From Phoronis pallida (taxonomy: Eukaryota > Phoronida > Phoronidae): 10,552 nucleotides of DNA. The stretch covers positions 1 to 10,552 of the forward strand of contig JAOXYC010234014.1 in the NCBI GenBank assembly GCA_028565715.1. The letters are read 5' to 3'. The notes under the pieces are model-generated. The model did not search any database and was not told where the DNA came from. It saw only the letters and a list, made by a program, of their open reading frames with translations. Positions within the stretch are counted from its first letter, which is position 1. Every line of letters begins with the position of its first letter. Both the position numbers and the translations under genes were made by a program. Shown piece after piece: positions 6,501 through 10,552 of this stretch.

Positions 6501-9242
6501 AGGTCGTCAGAGATCCTGAATATGTCGGCTCAACGTATATTCCATCGAGACCCATCTTAGAGAGTACAGCATATGATACATCATATGGTAAGTTTGTCTA
6601 GGACAAAACATCCAGCTGACTGAAGACCGGATGAATACTTTTAGTTAAATATTAAAATAGATTACACTTTCTTTATTTGGTTTTTGGCAAAGTATTTAAC
6701 AATAATTTGAAGACAAAATAAAGAACTGATGAAATTCATGTTTTTGATAAACTTTTTTTAATAACTTTTTACCTCATTGATGAATGTACTTAATACTATT
6801 ATTTCGTATATATATTTGTTTCAACCTAATTAGGTCTTGGTAGATTTAGAGTAAATACCTGTTGCTTCAACGTCGAGACCTAGTTTGGTTAAAAGAATAT
6901 ATACTAGGAAATGTTAAGGAAATGTGTCATTGGCCAACTAGAAATTAGTTCAAGAAAATTTAGTGTTATAAAATAGTTAAAATATTGTTTCTTTTCAGTC
7001 TCAGATATGTACGACCCATCATCTCCACGTTACCGCTACTATCGGTCACTGAGTCCAACAAGGTACTCTCCCAGTACATATTACCAGACTGCTCGAGCCA
7101 GGGACATTAGCCGACGAGTGGATGAATCAATCAGACGTAGCCAGTCACCCTTCCTTTATGTAAATACTTTTTTATATGGGATACAATGAAATCCACTAAC
7201 TTAAGTAATGGATTTCATTGTATTATCATCTTTTTGTAATTTTGGTTGGATTTTATATTTTATGATTTTTTCTGGGCCACATTTCACAATTAAGACCATT
7301 ATGCTGTACCATCACGATTATTTGTAACTTTTTACTACTCAGTTTGTGATTGTCACCAGCGGACTGTAGTTCAATCTAATGGGCAGTATCAAAACTGGAT
7401 CTGGGCTTTATATAGGTTGACAAATTTTTGGAATGCAGTCTAAAAATTGAAATTCTGAAGAGTTTTAAAAACCATAAATCAAAACATGTAAAAACTGCAG
7501 ATTTTAATACTTTTAAAACAAGGTTGAACTAATAGAGGAAGTAAATTTAACCAAATTACATTGACTTTTCTTTTAGACCTATTAAGCTGTGTATCACCCG
7601 CCGTCCCAAAATTTCAGAGTAAGTTGAGTGTTTCCTTTTGTGGTGTTTAATGTCCTAACCTTTGTTTTCTGATTGTTAACAGAATGAAAGCATTGACCAA
7701 TTAGCTGATGATTTGGAGAGATCACGAATGGACAGGAGGTACATCTATTAACAGCTGCATGTCTGTTCAGGTTGTTATTCACTCGTTATCTTCTGTTCTC
7801 TTACTAACATAATTAAAAGTTACTGTTATTGTACTGTATTCTCCCTATTATATGCCCATGCTTACGCATTGCGCGGCAGGGTGTTATTCACTCGTTATCT
7901 TCAGTTCTCTTACTAACATAATTAAACGTTACTGTTATTGTACTGTATTCTCCCTATTATGTGCCCATGCCATACGCATGGCGCGACAGGGTGTTATTCA
8001 CTTGTTATGTTCTGTTCTCTTACTTAAATTCAACAAGTGTAATGATTACAGCACTGTTTTCGCCCTTATACTTCCCCATGACCTACGCAAGGCTTGGCAG
8101 GATGTACAACTGTCATGTATATACATTGTTAAGAGCTGCATGTGTGTTCAGGTTATTATTCACTTGTTAAGTTGTTGTTGCTATCTAACAAAAAAGTATA
8201 ACTGTATTCTCCCAAATAAGTGCCTGTGCACAGACATGTCATGGATAGGGTGTCCATGTGTATATCTGTTACGAGCTGTATGTTTGTTCAGATTGCTATT
8301 CAATCAAAATGTTGTGTTCTCTTACTAGCATCACTGTTACATTCAGGTGTACTGTACTGTATGCTCCAACCTAGTAAGTGCTCATGCCTTGTGGAAATAT
8401 TCATCTCTTTGAGCTCTATTCATTACCGGCATAAGTATGTACATTCCGACCCCCTAAGAGGGTACCTATTTGTCGAATTGAATTAGAATAAATTAGAGAT
8501 AATTTATTCCACAAATAGCAGAACGTGCCCCTGCAGTCAAAGAGATAATTATGTTTACTCTTTCCAGTCTAGTGAGGTTTATTCACAGGAATGATAATTT
8601 AGTTTTACGATCCCCTGTTTGAAAATCATACTAAATGCCGGTAATGTTATTGATATGGTGACACTCATCTATTTTACTAAAAAGTACTGACTGTACACTC
8701 TTTTAACAAAGTTTTGATTTTGGACTATTTTGTGCACAAACTGCACTGTATGATCATCTTCATGTTCATGTTGAATGCATACAATATGGCCCAGTGTCAC
8801 AAACAATGTTTTACTGAAAAATTACACTGGGTGCAAAGCATAATTCTTACTTAATCCAAAAAAACTTTCTTTTGAAACAAAGCCCTGATATAACTGAAAT
8901 GCAGATTAAAAATTTGACAGGAATATCATTGGATGGGATTGTGGGATGATTTATCAGTTGGCTTACTCATTTTGTTCTTATTTGAAGCCCCTTATCCTTT
9001 GGAAATGGTTAAATCTGATTAATTTGTAAATATCTTATAACTGATTATTTTTTTAATTTCTTCTTTTCAGTGCTGCACCCTCAAACACCAGTTTATCTAG
9101 AAGTTTGAATACATCATGGATACCACCGTCGTCAAGGCTACCATCGTCATCAAGGCGATACAGAGAAATCATGGACAGAAGTTTAGAAAGGATTTATTCA
9201 AACATGTATCGAAATGCCAGGACTTACAATAATTACTACTGA
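519..9242 (+). CDS. Tyr/Ser/Arg-rich protein of unknown function, nine-exon gene model (about 424 aa)
   Basis: Join 519-578, 2040-2095, 2786-2981, 3255-3435, 5332-5639, 6503-6587, 6999-7159, 7683-7738 and 9071-9242. Every junction is GT-AG and the phases (0,2,0,1,0,1,0,2) match with no internal stop. Residues 1-165 are Ser/Arg-rich with RSxSP motifs. Residues 166-267 are Tyr-rich (32 Tyr). Residues 268-349 are Tyr/Arg/Ser-Pro-rich. Residues 350-424 are basic and end in ARTYNNYY. There is no signal peptide, transmembrane segment, RRM or long coiled coil, so the protein is probably cytoplasmic or cytoskeletal and largely disordered apart from Tyr-rich and short helical parts. I do not recognise the family. 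The Tyr/Arg/Trp-rich core and SxSP sites recall thick-filament accessory proteins (flightin or myofilin type, paramyosin heads), but this is resemblance of composition, not shown homology. The gene structure is well supported; the function is unknown. Confidence 0.8.
1051..1110 (+). CDS. Candidate alternative first or cassette exon E1b
   Basis: ATG 1051 opens 20 codons (MHQSFYFNDPWRL, then IEKGVRS) ending exactly at a strong donor, TCA|GTAAGT, with GT at 1111, phase 0. It could therefore replace E1 and join E2 (DDTLGRH). An alternative reading is an internal cassette from acceptor ACCAG (AG at 1058-1059), exon 1060-1110, 51 bases, phase 0 on both sides. The upstream sequence is AT-rich with a poor pyrimidine tract. 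The strong donor, matching phase and sensible peptide favour reality, but no transcript evidence is available. Confidence 0.35.
1792..1848 (+). CDS. Candidate alternative first or cassette exon E1c
   Basis: ATG 1792 (G at -3, G at +4) opens 19 codons: MDVESWLIDCANSSVDSGY. It ends at TAT|GTAGGT with GT at 1849, phase 0, and continues in frame into E2. The neighbouring GT at 1853 would give phase 1 and an immediate stop in E2, so 1848 is the coherent end. If the AG at 1781-1782 is used as an acceptor, the piece becomes a symmetric 66-base cassette (1783-1848) encoding FCAM first. A short upstream frame (ATG 1740 to TGA 1752-1754) precedes it. The acidic, Cys-containing peptide differs from E1, as expected for a promoter-specific N-terminus. 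Confidence 0.42.
2040..2095 (+). CDS. Exon E2: start of the RS/SP-rich region
   Basis: The acceptor is TTTTTTCCAG (AG 2038-2039) and the donor is AAG|GTTTGA (GT 2096). The exon is 56 bases, entering in phase 0 and leaving in phase 2. It encodes DDTLGRHSVSPRLSRSRT plus two bases of an Arg codon finished by E3. The peptide contains the first SVSP site. It is the common target of all three candidate first exons. Confidence 0.75.
2096..2785 (+). other. Intron 2
   Basis: This 690-base intron runs from GTTTGA to CACCCGTAG and has a long pyrimidine-rich stretch at about 2710-2783 ahead of the acceptor. Open frames of 60-74 codons inside it have no splice or compositional support. No repeat or RNA gene was recognised. 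Confidence 0.6.
2786..2981 (+). CDS. Exon E3: Ser/Arg/Pro-rich segment
   Basis: The acceptor is CCCGTAG (AG 2784-2785) and the donor is AAG|GTAAAG (GT 2982). The exon is 196 bases, one base completing Arg39 and then 65 codons (residues 40-104), leaving in phase 0. It contains SRPRSP, FSRSRSPSPIRR and an SLSMSMTSNSE stretch, then EKPFVVRK. The RS-dipeptide and SP sites look like phosphorylation targets of proline-directed or SR-type kinases (inference). The frame stays open beyond the donor to a stop at about 3107, so retention of intron 3 would add about 42 residues. The following intron (2982-3254, 273 bases) is otherwise featureless. Confidence 0.82.
3255..3435 (+). CDS. Exon E4: Lys cluster and tandem RSxSP motifs; branch point for two C-termini
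   Basis: The acceptor is ATTTTTCAG (AG 3253-3254) and the donor is ACAG|GTAAGC (GT 3436). The exon is 181 bases, 60 codons plus one base (residues 105-164), leaving in phase 1. It holds a PGSPAP site, a run of five Lys encoded by AAA/AAG that could act as a basic nuclear-localisation-like patch, and RSLSPSRMLSRSVSPSRF, where the motif R-S-x-S-P-S-R occurs twice. The phase-1 end fits both E5 (giving Asp165) and the alternative exon E4a (giving Glu165). Confidence 0.82.
3507..3572. repeat. Imperfect inverted repeat in intron 4
   Basis: The 15-base arm at 3507-3521 (CCATACACACCCTGG) pairs with 3558-3572 (CCGGGGTGTTTATGG), with about three mismatches across a 36-base loop. The motif TATACCATAC also occurs as a direct repeat beside both arms (about 3503 and 3550). 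It may be a weak hairpin or the relic of a small element. Confidence 0.4.
3803..3838 (+). repeat. Tandem 18-bp duplication
   Basis: GCCCGCAATTTTCGGACA (3803-3820) is followed directly by GCCCACAATTTTCGGACA (3821-3838), differing at one base. It keeps two TTCGGA CpG sites in an otherwise CpG-poor intron. The origin is unknown. Confidence 0.8.
4032..4051. repeat. Short palindrome with paired CCAAT cores
   Basis: TATTGGC (4032-4038) and GCCAATA (4045-4051) are perfect inverted 7-mers around GAATAT. Paired CCAAT-type sequences could bind NF-Y, but nothing nearby marks a promoter, so this is probably incidental. Confidence 0.35.
4518..4663 (+). CDS. Alternative exon E4a: CxxC-x8-CxxC, His-rich zinc-finger-like segment
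   Basis: The acceptor is CTCTTGTTTAG (AG 4516-4517) after a long pyrimidine tract, and the donor is CAG|GTAAAA (GT 4664). The exon is 146 bases, enters in phase 1 (completing Glu165 with E4) and leaves in phase 0. It starts EYCPHCLNPHTEKSCTVC, with Cys at residues 167, 170, 179 and 182 of the spliced form, followed by YTGQKYWGHSYHYHPPG and a KHRHK tail. Two CxxC pairs eight residues apart are typical of metal-binding knuckles, though a zinc role is inferred. Joined to E5 it would be out of frame, so it does not belong in the long form. It most likely runs on to E4b. If the intron is retained, it ends two codons past the donor at TAG. Confidence 0.68.
4959..4993 (+). CDS. Candidate alternative terminal exon E4b (CGHCGC, stop)
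   Basis: The acceptor is TGTGTGTAG (AG 4957-4958) after a T/GT-rich tract. Entered from E4a in phase 0 it reads ISMDCGHCGCT and then TAA at 4991-4993. The extra CxxCxC fits the Cys/His-rich character of E4a and would complete a short isoform of about 224 residues. The TAA overlaps a donor-like GTAAGC at 4991. If that donor were used, joining to E5 gives TPHMVRSL and a stop at 5354-5356, so both routes give a short protein. No canonical AATAAA follows before 5331 (only TATAAA at about 5095), which weakens the terminal-exon reading. Confidence 0.5.
5332..5639 (+). CDS. Exon E5: Tyr-rich core with duplicated WYDRY unit
   Basis: The acceptor is CTCTTTGCAG (AG 5330-5331) and the donor is AAG|GTAGGA (GT 5640). 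The exon is 308 bases, two bases completing Asp165 with E4 and then 102 codons (residues 166-267), leaving in phase 0. It has 32 Tyr plus many Asp, Asn and Arg. WYDRY occurs twice, 27 residues apart, and the encoding 15 bases are identical (5340-5354 and 5421-5435). After the Tyr/Asp run it changes to a more ordered part, VGFLRKYTGYNSLYTKAHND, ending WKYNIEHPDTPVK. Such Tyr/Asp/Arg composition suits aromatic-stacking or filament-binding segments (inference). This frame was chosen because E4 ends in phase 1 and the E6 junction continues it. Confidence 0.85.
5640..6502 (+). other. Intron 5, carrying a foldback element
   Basis: The 863-base intron runs from GTAGGA to TTTCTTGCAG. It contains the long palindrome at 5752-6045 (separate entry) and a good-looking alternative acceptor TTTTCTTTAG at 5709-5710, which would add 14 codons (EAGFIGLLKKLSLH) and a stop at 5753-5755. 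From 6046 to 6480 I see only AT-rich intron, including a T run at about 6052-6061. Confidence 0.55.
5752..6045. mobile_element. Imperfect 294-bp palindrome (foldback or MITE-like element)
   Basis: The left and right halves are inverted copies with small gaps. TTAGTTCAAAT (5752-5762) pairs with 6035-6045, CAAATCAACT (5777-5786) with 6011-6020, and CCTTTGTTGAACATA (5806-5820) with 5973-5987. The GGTCTTAAGACC palindrome sits near the centre at 5901-5912. The spurious peptides from the two strands mirror each other (LEILYTSPLLNIT against LEILCRSPLLNIA), which confirms the symmetry. No transposase is present and I could not fix a target-site duplication. It is best described as a non-autonomous foldback or MITE-like insertion, or an inverted duplication, that transcribes into a long intronic hairpin. 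Confidence 0.7.
6503..6587 (+). CDS. Exon E6: short linker segment
   Basis: The acceptor is TTTCTTGCAG (AG 6501-6502) and the donor is TATG|GTAAGT (GT 6588), a consensus site. The exon is 85 bases, 28 codons plus one base (residues 268-295), phase 0 in and phase 1 out. It encodes VVRDPEYVGSTYIPSRP, then ILESTAYDTSY. E6 and E7 together form a symmetric phase 0-0 pair (246 bases) that could be skipped without breaking the frame. No motif was recognised. Confidence 0.8.
6588..6998 (+). other. Intron 6
   Basis: The 411-base AT-rich intron runs from GTAAGT to GTTTCTTTTCAG. I see no gene, repeat or regulatory site in it. Confidence 0.6.
6999..7159 (+). CDS. Exon E7: Tyr/Arg-rich SxSP segment
   Basis: The acceptor is TTCTTTTCAG (AG 6997-6998) and the donor is TAT|GTAAAT (GT 7160). 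The exon is 161 bases, two bases completing Val296 and then 53 codons (residues 297-349), phase 0 out. It encodes SDMYDPSSPRYRYYRSLSPT, then RYSPSTYYQTARARDISRRV and DESIRRSQSPFLY. RSLSPTR and RSQSP repeat the motif of E2-E4. The Tyr/Arg stretch with proline-directed Ser sites resembles non-helical end peptides of thick-filament rod proteins (an impression, not a proven match). If the donor is not used, the frame continues nine codons to TGA at 7187-7189. Confidence 0.82.
7181..7223. repeat. Perfect 15-bp inverted repeat (hairpin) just after the E7 donor
   Basis: ATACAATGAAATCCA (7181-7195) is the exact reverse complement of 7209-7223, with a 13-base loop (7196-7208) containing the palindrome ACTTAAGT. 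The stem starts 21 bases past the E7 donor. In pre-mRNA it would form a stable stem-loop close enough to affect 5' splice-site use. It could also be a tiny inverted duplication. Confidence 0.85.
7577..7618 (+). CDS. Candidate alternative micro-exon E7b
   Basis: An acceptor-like CTTTTCTTTTAG (AG 7575-7576) and a consensus donor GTAAGT (7619-7624) bound 42 bases. Entered from E7 in phase 0 it reads Thr-Tyr-stop, so inclusion would truncate the protein after residue 351 (poison-exon behaviour). If the AG at 7585-7586 is used instead, the 32-base piece 7587-7618 encodes LCITRRPKIS and leaves in phase 2, the same phases as E8, so it could replace E8 before E9. The strong splice-site pair is the only support. 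Confidence 0.3.
7683..7738 (+). CDS. Exon E8: acidic/basic helical segment
   Basis: The acceptor is TTGTTAACAG (AG 7681-7682) and the donor is GGAG|GTACAT (GT 7739). The exon is 56 bases, 18 codons plus two bases (residues 350-367), phase 0 in and phase 2 out. It encodes NESIDQLADDLERSRMDR and then Ser368, completed by E9. It is probably a short charged helix. It has the same length and phases as E2. A tandem repeat array begins immediately after its donor, and the array units contain GACAGG-like sequence resembling the exon's 3' end. Confidence 0.75.
7742..8391 (+). repeat. Degenerate tandem repeat array, about five units
   Basis: Units are anchored by a GTTATTCACT-like core at about 7774, 7883, 7993, 8152 and 8294, giving spacings of about 109, 110, 159 and 142 bases. 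Shared landmarks are TGTTCTCTTACTAAC, TACTGTATTCTCCC, a GTGCCCATGC-type stretch and a CAGGGTG-type end. Units 1 and 2 are nearly identical, unit 3 has diverged, and units 4 and 5 are older. Copies 1, 4 and 5 also carry an AGCTGCATGTNTGTTCAG-type leader that copies 2 and 3 lack, so the short units look like a recent partial expansion inside an older, longer repeat. No ORF or known element was recognised. Confidence 0.85.
8466..8518. repeat. Nested imperfect inverted repeat
   Basis: CTATTTGT (8466-8473) pairs with ACAAATAG (8511-8518), and the match extends inward to about 13 bases with one mismatch. Inside lies AATAAATT (8487-8494) and its complement AATTTATT (8501-8508). It may be a small hairpin or MITE remnant. 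AT-rich sequence makes such matches easier to find by chance. Confidence 0.45.
9071..9242 (+). CDS. Exon E9: C-terminal exon with stop codon
   Basis: The acceptor is TTCTTCTTTTCAG (AG 9069-9070). One base completes Ser368, then 56 codons (residues 369-424) run to TGA at 9240-9242. The first half is Ser/Pro-rich low complexity (SLSRSLNTSWIPPSSRLPSS, with a repeated CCATCGTCATCAAGG-like DNA unit at about 9126-9155). The second half, RRYREIMDRSLERIYSNMYR followed by NARTYNNYY, is probably an amphipathic basic/aromatic helix. The phase-2 entry matches E8, or the short form of E7b. Confidence 0.82.
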
Positions 9243-9726
9243 TCATTGATGTATGAACAAATGGAATACATCATTTCTGCTCTTGAGAATTTAATTACAT
9301 TCCTATTGAAAATTGAAAAGATTTTTTTTCTTACTGAAAAATTTTGACAGAATTTTTTCTTACCGAGTTCAATTAAATTGCACTATTCTTTTATGGCTTT
9401 AATTAAACTTCTTTTTGTGTTGCTATTAATCGTGGAGATTAGGATTATGTACATTAAAGGGATTACTTCTCAGGGATAATCTTACCAAATCTTTTGAATA
9501 CTCTCACTCCATATCTTATGTAGACTTAGGTGCTTGACTTTTGTAAAGTTATAATCTATCTTTTTGTAATGTCTAGCACGATAAACATTCGGTTTTTTAT
9601 ATTTTATTAAATGTAACTTTGTAAGTTCAAAGACATTTTGTTCAATTCTAAATGGAAATTTTAGACTTTTTGAGGTGTAAGCGTGTTTAGTTTTATATGA
9701 TGCTGAAAATTAGAGAATGGTTAATT

Positions 9727-9734
9727 TGTATATA
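9727..9734 (+). promoter_or_regulatory. Pumilio-type element in 3' UTR
   Basis: TGTATATA matches the established PUF-protein recognition sequence UGUANAUA and lies inside the predicted 3' UTR. Binding would suggest mRNA repression or localisation. One 8-mer in AT-rich DNA can easily be chance. Confidence 0.3.
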
Positions 9735-9941
9735 ATATTGCTTTTAGAAAATGTTAAAGATGTAGACACCAAATATGTTCAATTTATTTAGCATTAAACG
9801 GTGTCTTGTATTTGTGCAACTAAAATAATTGTAGGGTATATTTTTTATTTGTTTTCTTAAATTATTAGCTAGCCATTAAGAGATTCAATCCATTTACTGT
9901 TTGTTTGACGTTTTTTGTGTCTGTCCATGGTTTTAATTTTT

Positions 9942-9947
9942 AATAAA
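9942..9947 (+). terminator. Polyadenylation signal of the main gene
   Basis: AATAAA is followed about 18-35 bases later by a GT/T-rich stretch (TTGTTGGATTTTTTTATT, ending 9980), the usual downstream element. It is the only canonical signal after the stop codon on this strand, so cleavage is predicted near 9958-9965. Confidence 0.72.
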
Positions 9948-9969
9948 ATGTAAATTAGATACTTGTTGG

Positions 9970-10552
9970 ATTTTTTTATTCATGACAAAAATCGGACGAT
10001 CTAAACACAGAACAGTTGCAAAACATTAATCGCTTCTTACAAGTGTAAAATTAACAACTATTCTAAGATGTTTCATCTTTTCTTTTACTCAATTTGTTCT
10101 TGTGTGCCATTGTCGATATTACATCGAGTCACATTCGCCGTCTCGATGAACGTTTCGGAAGAAGCAAAGGTATTCATATCAGTTCAATAGAATGTAACGA
10201 TTTAATTCATAGCAAAAAAATTAACACAGCCGACATCATTCAACAGTTGAGCATTTCATATTGCTAAGTACCGATTTATGATTTTAAATGTCTACAGGTT
10301 TGGGGTGATATATTGGTTATTAACACATCGTTGGGATTGAGAAAATTGCCTTGAAAAGTGACTCTTCGAAGTGACCACCAACTCGCCAAAATATCCCACT
10401 TCGTAAGGACAAACGCGCCATTTAGACTAGGAAAATATCAGTGGCGGTCACCCACTTTTAAGTCAAAACTTTCGCTTTTTTTTCTTCTTAAAAATGCATA
10501 AGCCCTATTAGTGACCATAAAAGTCATAAAAATAAATTGCACTGAAATTTGC
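9970..10552. other. Downstream flank with CpG-retaining segment; possible edge of another gene
   Basis: Compared with the introns, 10110-10165 and 10365-10460 keep many CpGs. Three weak coding hints compete. On plus, ATG 10146-AAG 10169 could splice (GTATTC to CTACAG at 10297) to 10298-10354, reading MNVSEEAKVWGDILVINTSL and a stop shortly after. On minus, 10177 down to 10085 reads 30 codons to a stop, with an AATAAA on that strand at 9975-9980. Also on minus, 10421 down to 10320 reads 33 codons. An inverted pair CATCGAG/CTCGATG lies at 10122-10148, and GTGACCACCA/GTGGCGGTCAC at 10371-10451. None is strong enough to call a gene. Confidence 0.3.

Larger units (their letters stand above)
7160..7682 (+). 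other. Intron 7
   Basis: The 523-base intron runs from GTAAAT to ATTGTTAACAG. It carries the perfect hairpin 7181-7223 and candidate exon E7b at 7577-7618 (separate entries). The remaining 7224-7570 shows nothing identifiable. Confidence 0.6.
7739..9070 (+). other. Intron 8
   Basis: The 1332-base intron runs from GTACAT to TTCTTCTTTTCAG. The first half is the tandem array 7742-8391. An imperfect nested inverted repeat lies at 8466-8518. The remaining 8520-9050 is AT-rich intron with nothing identifiable. Open frames across 7852-8486 are by-products of the repeats. Confidence 0.6.
9243..9965 (+). other. 3' UTR of the main gene
   Basis: About 720 bases of AT-rich non-coding sequence run from the stop codon to the predicted cleavage region after AATAAA 9942-9947. 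Imperfect repeats of T-run plus CTTACYGA occur at about 9322 and 9354, and an AU-rich ATTTATTTA lies at 9782-9790. Weaker ATTAAA signals at about 9453, 9606 and 9793 could give shorter 3' ends. Confidence 0.65.

Noticed and set aside
7852-8486. Plus-strand open frames of 158, 69 and 88 codons
   Set aside because: They lie wholly in the tandem array and its decayed edge, repeat the same hydrophobic/Cys-rich pieces unit after unit, and overlap each other in different frames.
519-9242. Identification as the catchin/myorod N-terminal exon set of a molluscan myosin gene
   Set aside because: The idea came from the SxSP peptides, but this gene ends with its own stop and poly(A) signal and shows no coiled-coil rod or myosin exons.
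1-10552. CRISPR arrays, tRNA or rRNA genes, viral or retroelement coding sequence
   Set aside because: No regularly spaced short repeats, no cloverleaf-type A/B box pair, and no reverse transcriptase, integrase or capsid-like motifs were seen in any frame.

Overview
The window looks like genomic DNA from an invertebrate animal. It is AT-rich, has GT-AG introns of about 270-1900 bases, uses AATAAA polyadenylation signals, and carries no bacterial gene layout. The protein style and AT-rich introns would suit a lophotrochozoan such as a bivalve mollusc, but no marker here fixes the taxon. Long reading frames are rare because coding sequence sits in short exons.

The main content is one plus-strand gene running through most of the window. 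I reconstruct nine constitutive exons by splice-site phase: 519-578, 2040-2095, 2786-2981, 3255-3435, 5332-5639, 6503-6587, 6999-7159, 7683-7738 and 9071-9242. Joined, they encode about 424 residues ending at TGA 9240-9242, followed by a roughly 720-base 3' UTR and an AATAAA at 9942-9947. The protein has a Ser/Arg-rich N-terminal half with repeated RSxSP motifs, an extremely Tyr-rich centre (32 Tyr in 102 residues), and a Tyr/Arg/Ser-rich tail. It has no signal peptide, membrane segment or recognised domain. A thick-filament-associated role (flightin, myofilin or paramyosin-head-like composition) is only a hypothesis.

The gene appears to make several forms. Three candidate first exons (519-578, 1051-1110, 1792-1848) each carry an ATG and end in the same phase, so any could join exon 2. 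After exon 4 the transcript can go to the Tyr-rich exon 5, or to exon 4a (4518-4663), which encodes a CxxC-x8-CxxC plus His-rich zinc-finger-like segment. Exon 4a then leads to a short terminal exon (4959-4993) with CGHCGC and a stop, predicting a short form of about 224 residues. Exon 4a cannot be read in frame into exon 5, so the two C-termini exclude each other.

The introns hold notable structures: an imperfect palindrome of about 294 bp (5752-6045, MITE-like), a perfect 15-bp hairpin just past the exon 7 donor (7181-7223), a five-unit degenerate tandem array starting at the exon 8 donor (7742-8391), and smaller repeats. Positions 1-205 may be the 3' end of an upstream gene. Positions 9970-10552 are intergenic or the edge of another gene, with a CpG-retaining segment and only weak coding hints.
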